Below, one piece after another: positions 62,245-64,000 of a DNA stretch of 64,000 nt. Position numbers and translations under genes: made by a program. A model generated the notes under the pieces. That model saw only the letters and a list, made by a program, of their open reading frames with translations. It was not told where the DNA came from and made no database searches. The stretch's first letter is position 1, and every line of letters starts with the position of its first letter. This DNA comes from Dictyobacter aurantiacus (GTDB lineage Bacteria; Chloroflexota; Ktedonobacteria; Ktedonobacterales; Ktedonobacteraceae), in contig NZ_BIFQ01000001.1 in assembly GCF_003967515.1 (NCBI RefSeq), positions 2,170,001 through 2,234,000 on the forward strand. The letters run 5' to 3'.

Positions 62245-63018
62245 GTGGCAACCAGAAAGGATGGATGGGGTATGAGATCTGACGATATAGACATTCCATC
62301 AGCGTTCTATGCCAATGTGCTCAATGGCAGCAGTACCGTGCCCGCAGGTATTCGATTTTGGACGCTTTCAAGCCTGATCATTCAGCAAGCGCTGACGCAC
62401 CTGGATCCACAGCGTCGGGGCATGGCGCTACGTATCGTGCGCTGTATGCCGCCGCAGGCCGATGGCAAGATATATAGTCTATTGGAATGTTACGGACAGG
62501 GATCTCCCCCCTGGAAAAATAACCTGGAATCGCAGGCGGTCTTGCAGGGAGTGGAATCGCTATCCGGCCAGGCGGTTACTATGCGCAAAGTGGTGGCGCT
62601 CCATCCATACGACTCCGAGCAGGCTACGTATACGGTAAACGGTACGGCAGGGCTGCACAATGTCAGCACCGCCTCCTATCCAATTCAGCGTTCCAGCCAG
62701 GTCGCTGGCTGCCTGACAGTTTCAAGCCTGCAAGCAAACTATTTCACGCCAGAGCGCCATGCCGTGGCGCAGTGCTACGCGGACCTGCTGGCCATTGTCT
62801 TTGACAGCCACGAATTCTATGAAGCTCATCGCATTTATCTCCATCTGATGCCCGCCCCAGATGAGCAGAGAAAGTACCTGACCACCTTCAAACAGCGGGT
62901 AGCGGCTCTTTTATCGGAAGGATCGGAGCAAAAACAACAAATCGATACCCACCAGGCGGAAATGCGCACCTGGCAACAATTCGAAACAGAGTTCCTGACC
63001 ATGGACGAAAATGCTTGA
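62245..63018 (+). CDS. GAF-like domain protein, unknown function
   Basis: A 257-residue soluble protein. The central part (about residues 50-195) looks like a GAF fold: SSLIIQQALTHLD, RIVRCMPPQADGKIYSLLECYGQG, VAGCLTVSSLQANYFTPERHAVAQCYADLLAIVFD. A C-terminal helical region follows. No catalytic or DNA-binding motif. The start is GTG at 62245 with GGAG nine bases upstream; an ATG at 62272 is possible. Function unknown. Confidence 0.7.
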   Translation: MATRKDGWGMRSDDIDIPSAFYANVLNGSSTVPAGIRFWTLSSLIIQQALTHLDPQRRGMALRIVRCMPPQADGKIYSLLECYGQGSPPWKNNLESQAVLQGVESLSGQAVTMRKVVALHPYDSEQATYTVNGTAGLHNVSTASYPIQRSSQVAGCLTVSSLQANYFTPERHAVAQCYADLLAIVFDSHEFYEAHRIYLHLMPAPDEQRKYLTTFKQRVAALLSEGSEQKQQIDTHQAEMRTWQQFETEFLTMDENA

Positions 63019-63119
63019 AGAGAAATATCGAGAACATTCCAGGGCGGCACCCACACTGGACAATCCTCACCGGCCCTGCTACCATAGCCCAAAAGACGCA
63101 TATATGAAAGGCAGTGCTT

Positions 63120-64000
63120 ATGAACCAGATTGAAACGTATATCCAGGAACATGAGAACCAGTTTCTGGAGGATCTAAAGGCCTGGCTGCGCATTCCCAGC
63201 ATCAGCACGCTACCGGAACATGCGGGCGATGTGCGGCGGGCCGCTGAATACGCGGTCGAGCAGTTAAAGCGCCTGGGCATCGAACACGCCGAACTTATCC
63301 AAACCAAGGGTCATCCCCTGGTTTATGGAGAATGGCTGCAGGCCAGCAACAAACCAACCCTGCTTATCTATGGCCATTATGATGTGCAGCCGGTCGATCC
63401 CATCGAGCTATGGGATAGCGCTCCTTTTGAGCCCAGCATTCGTAACGGCAATATCTATAGTCGTGGAGCCGCCGACGACAAGGGACAGGTCATGGTTGTC
63501 TTGAAGGCGCTGGAGACGCTATTCCAGGTTAACGGAACCCTTCCCGTCAACGTCAAGGTCCTGATCGAAGGTGAAGAAGAAGCTGGTGGTGAATCCATAG
63601 AGCACTACATCAAGACCTATCCCGAGCGCCTGGGCTGTGATGCCGCCTTCATCTGCGATACCCATATGCCCTCACCCGAGGTGCCCGCTCTGATCACAGG
63701 TCTGCGCGGCATCATCTATACCGAGGTGATCGTGCAGGGCGCCAAACAGGATCTACATTCAGGCACCTATGGCGGTGTAGCGCCCAATCCCTTGCACGCC
63801 CTATCTATTATCATCAGTCGCCTCAAAGACGCCGATGGACACATCCATATTCCGGGCCTTTACGATCATCTGCGCAAGCCATCTCATGAAGAAAAATCCT
63901 TCTGGGAACAGGATCCGCTGCATATGGATGAGGCCTTTCTGCGCGAGATGGGTGTTTCACAGCTCTCGGGCGAGCTCGAATATCCCCCATTGGAGCGCGT
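63120..64000 (+). CDS. M20-family metallopeptidase, 3' end beyond window
   Basis: At least 293 residues, running off the right edge. Zinc-site motifs are in place: H and D in LLIYGHYDVQPVD, bridging D in SRGAADDKGQ, catalytic EE in IEGEEEAGGES, D in FICDTHM, and the dimerisation-lid histidine region DLHSGTYGG. This is the CNDP-like dipeptidase group of M20. GAAAGG lies upstream of the ATG at 63120. It lies 101 bases after the GAF-like gene, same strand. Confidence 0.93.
   Translation, partial: MNQIETYIQEHENQFLEDLKAWLRIPSISTLPEHAGDVRRAAEYAVEQLKRLGIEHAELIQTKGHPLVYGEWLQASNKPTLLIYGHYDVQPVDPIELWDSAPFEPSIRNGNIYSRGAADDKGQVMVVLKALETLFQVNGTLPVNVKVLIEGEEEAGGESIEHYIKTYPERLGCDAAFICDTHMPSPEVPALITGLRGIIYTEVIVQGAKQDLHSGTYGGVAPNPLHALSIIISRLKDADGHIHIPGLYDHLRKPSHEEKSFWEQDPLHMDEAFLREMGVSQLSGELEYPPLER

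Noticed and set aside
1..64000. CRISPR array
   Set aside because: No set of three or more equal direct repeats with unique spacers of equal length; the tandem repeats seen are coding or two-copy units without spacers.

Overview
The window reads as chromosomal DNA of a Ktedonobacteria-type Chloroflexota (inference). The pointers are mid-50s GC by eye, Gram-positive-like Shine-Dalgarno sites, a Ser/Thr kinase fused to a WD40 propeller, a MerR-type cobalamin photoreceptor, a PHP-domain PolX and many long intergenic palindromes. No rRNA, tRNA, CRISPR array, prophage or biosynthetic cluster was seen. About 55 genes are supported, most of them housekeeping, transport or regulatory.

Layout: 0-9.2 kb holds a partial alpha/beta hydrolase, a diacylglycerol-type glycosyltransferase, an acyl-CoA dehydrogenase, a zinc-ribbon/kinase/WD40 protein, a membrane protein, a CarH-like regulator and an aldose 1-epimerase. 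9.5-13 kb is a three-gene sugar ABC importer (binding lipoprotein and two permeases, no ATPase). 14-17 kb has rplU-rpmA behind a strong promoter, then an ABC-2 exporter pair. 17-22.5 kb has a repeat-tailed secreted protein, a small membrane protein with a HerA-like ATPase and a HAS-barrel-like protein, and an ArsR regulator. 22.5-27.7 kb has a single-domain response regulator, superoxide dismutase, an MFS exporter with a divergent LysR regulator, and a GT9-like protein.

A complete IS4-type insertion sequence with an 11-bp target duplication lies at 27.8-29.2 kb. It is followed by a repeat patch and a DnaA-box cluster (candidate oriC) about 2 kb from recF and 3 kb from dnaN. 34.8-36.3 kb is a response regulator overlapping plsX. 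36.3-42.2 kb is a phosphate operon, pstS-pstC-pstA-small ORF-pstB followed by two PhoB-type regulators; the second has a degenerate receiver and no histidine kinase is present. The remainder carries a KGG-repeat stress protein, a GT4 glycosyltransferase, rplY/ctc, polX with an unknown partner, a split chromate transporter, rarA, a sensor-domain membrane protein, an EamA transporter, a PNPOx-family enzyme, a PadR regulator, a WD40 lipoprotein, an alpha/beta hydrolase, mutL-priA, a GAF-like protein and a partial M20 peptidase.

The most unusual signal is not a gene. At least twelve long perfect or near-perfect palindromes (18-36 bp arms, loops of 0-21 nt) sit between genes. Their stem sequences mostly differ, but several share apex motifs and GC-rich tails. 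One supplies the stop codons of both flanking convergent genes. They look like a dispersed element family rather than ordinary terminators, which are also present and are shorter with T-runs.
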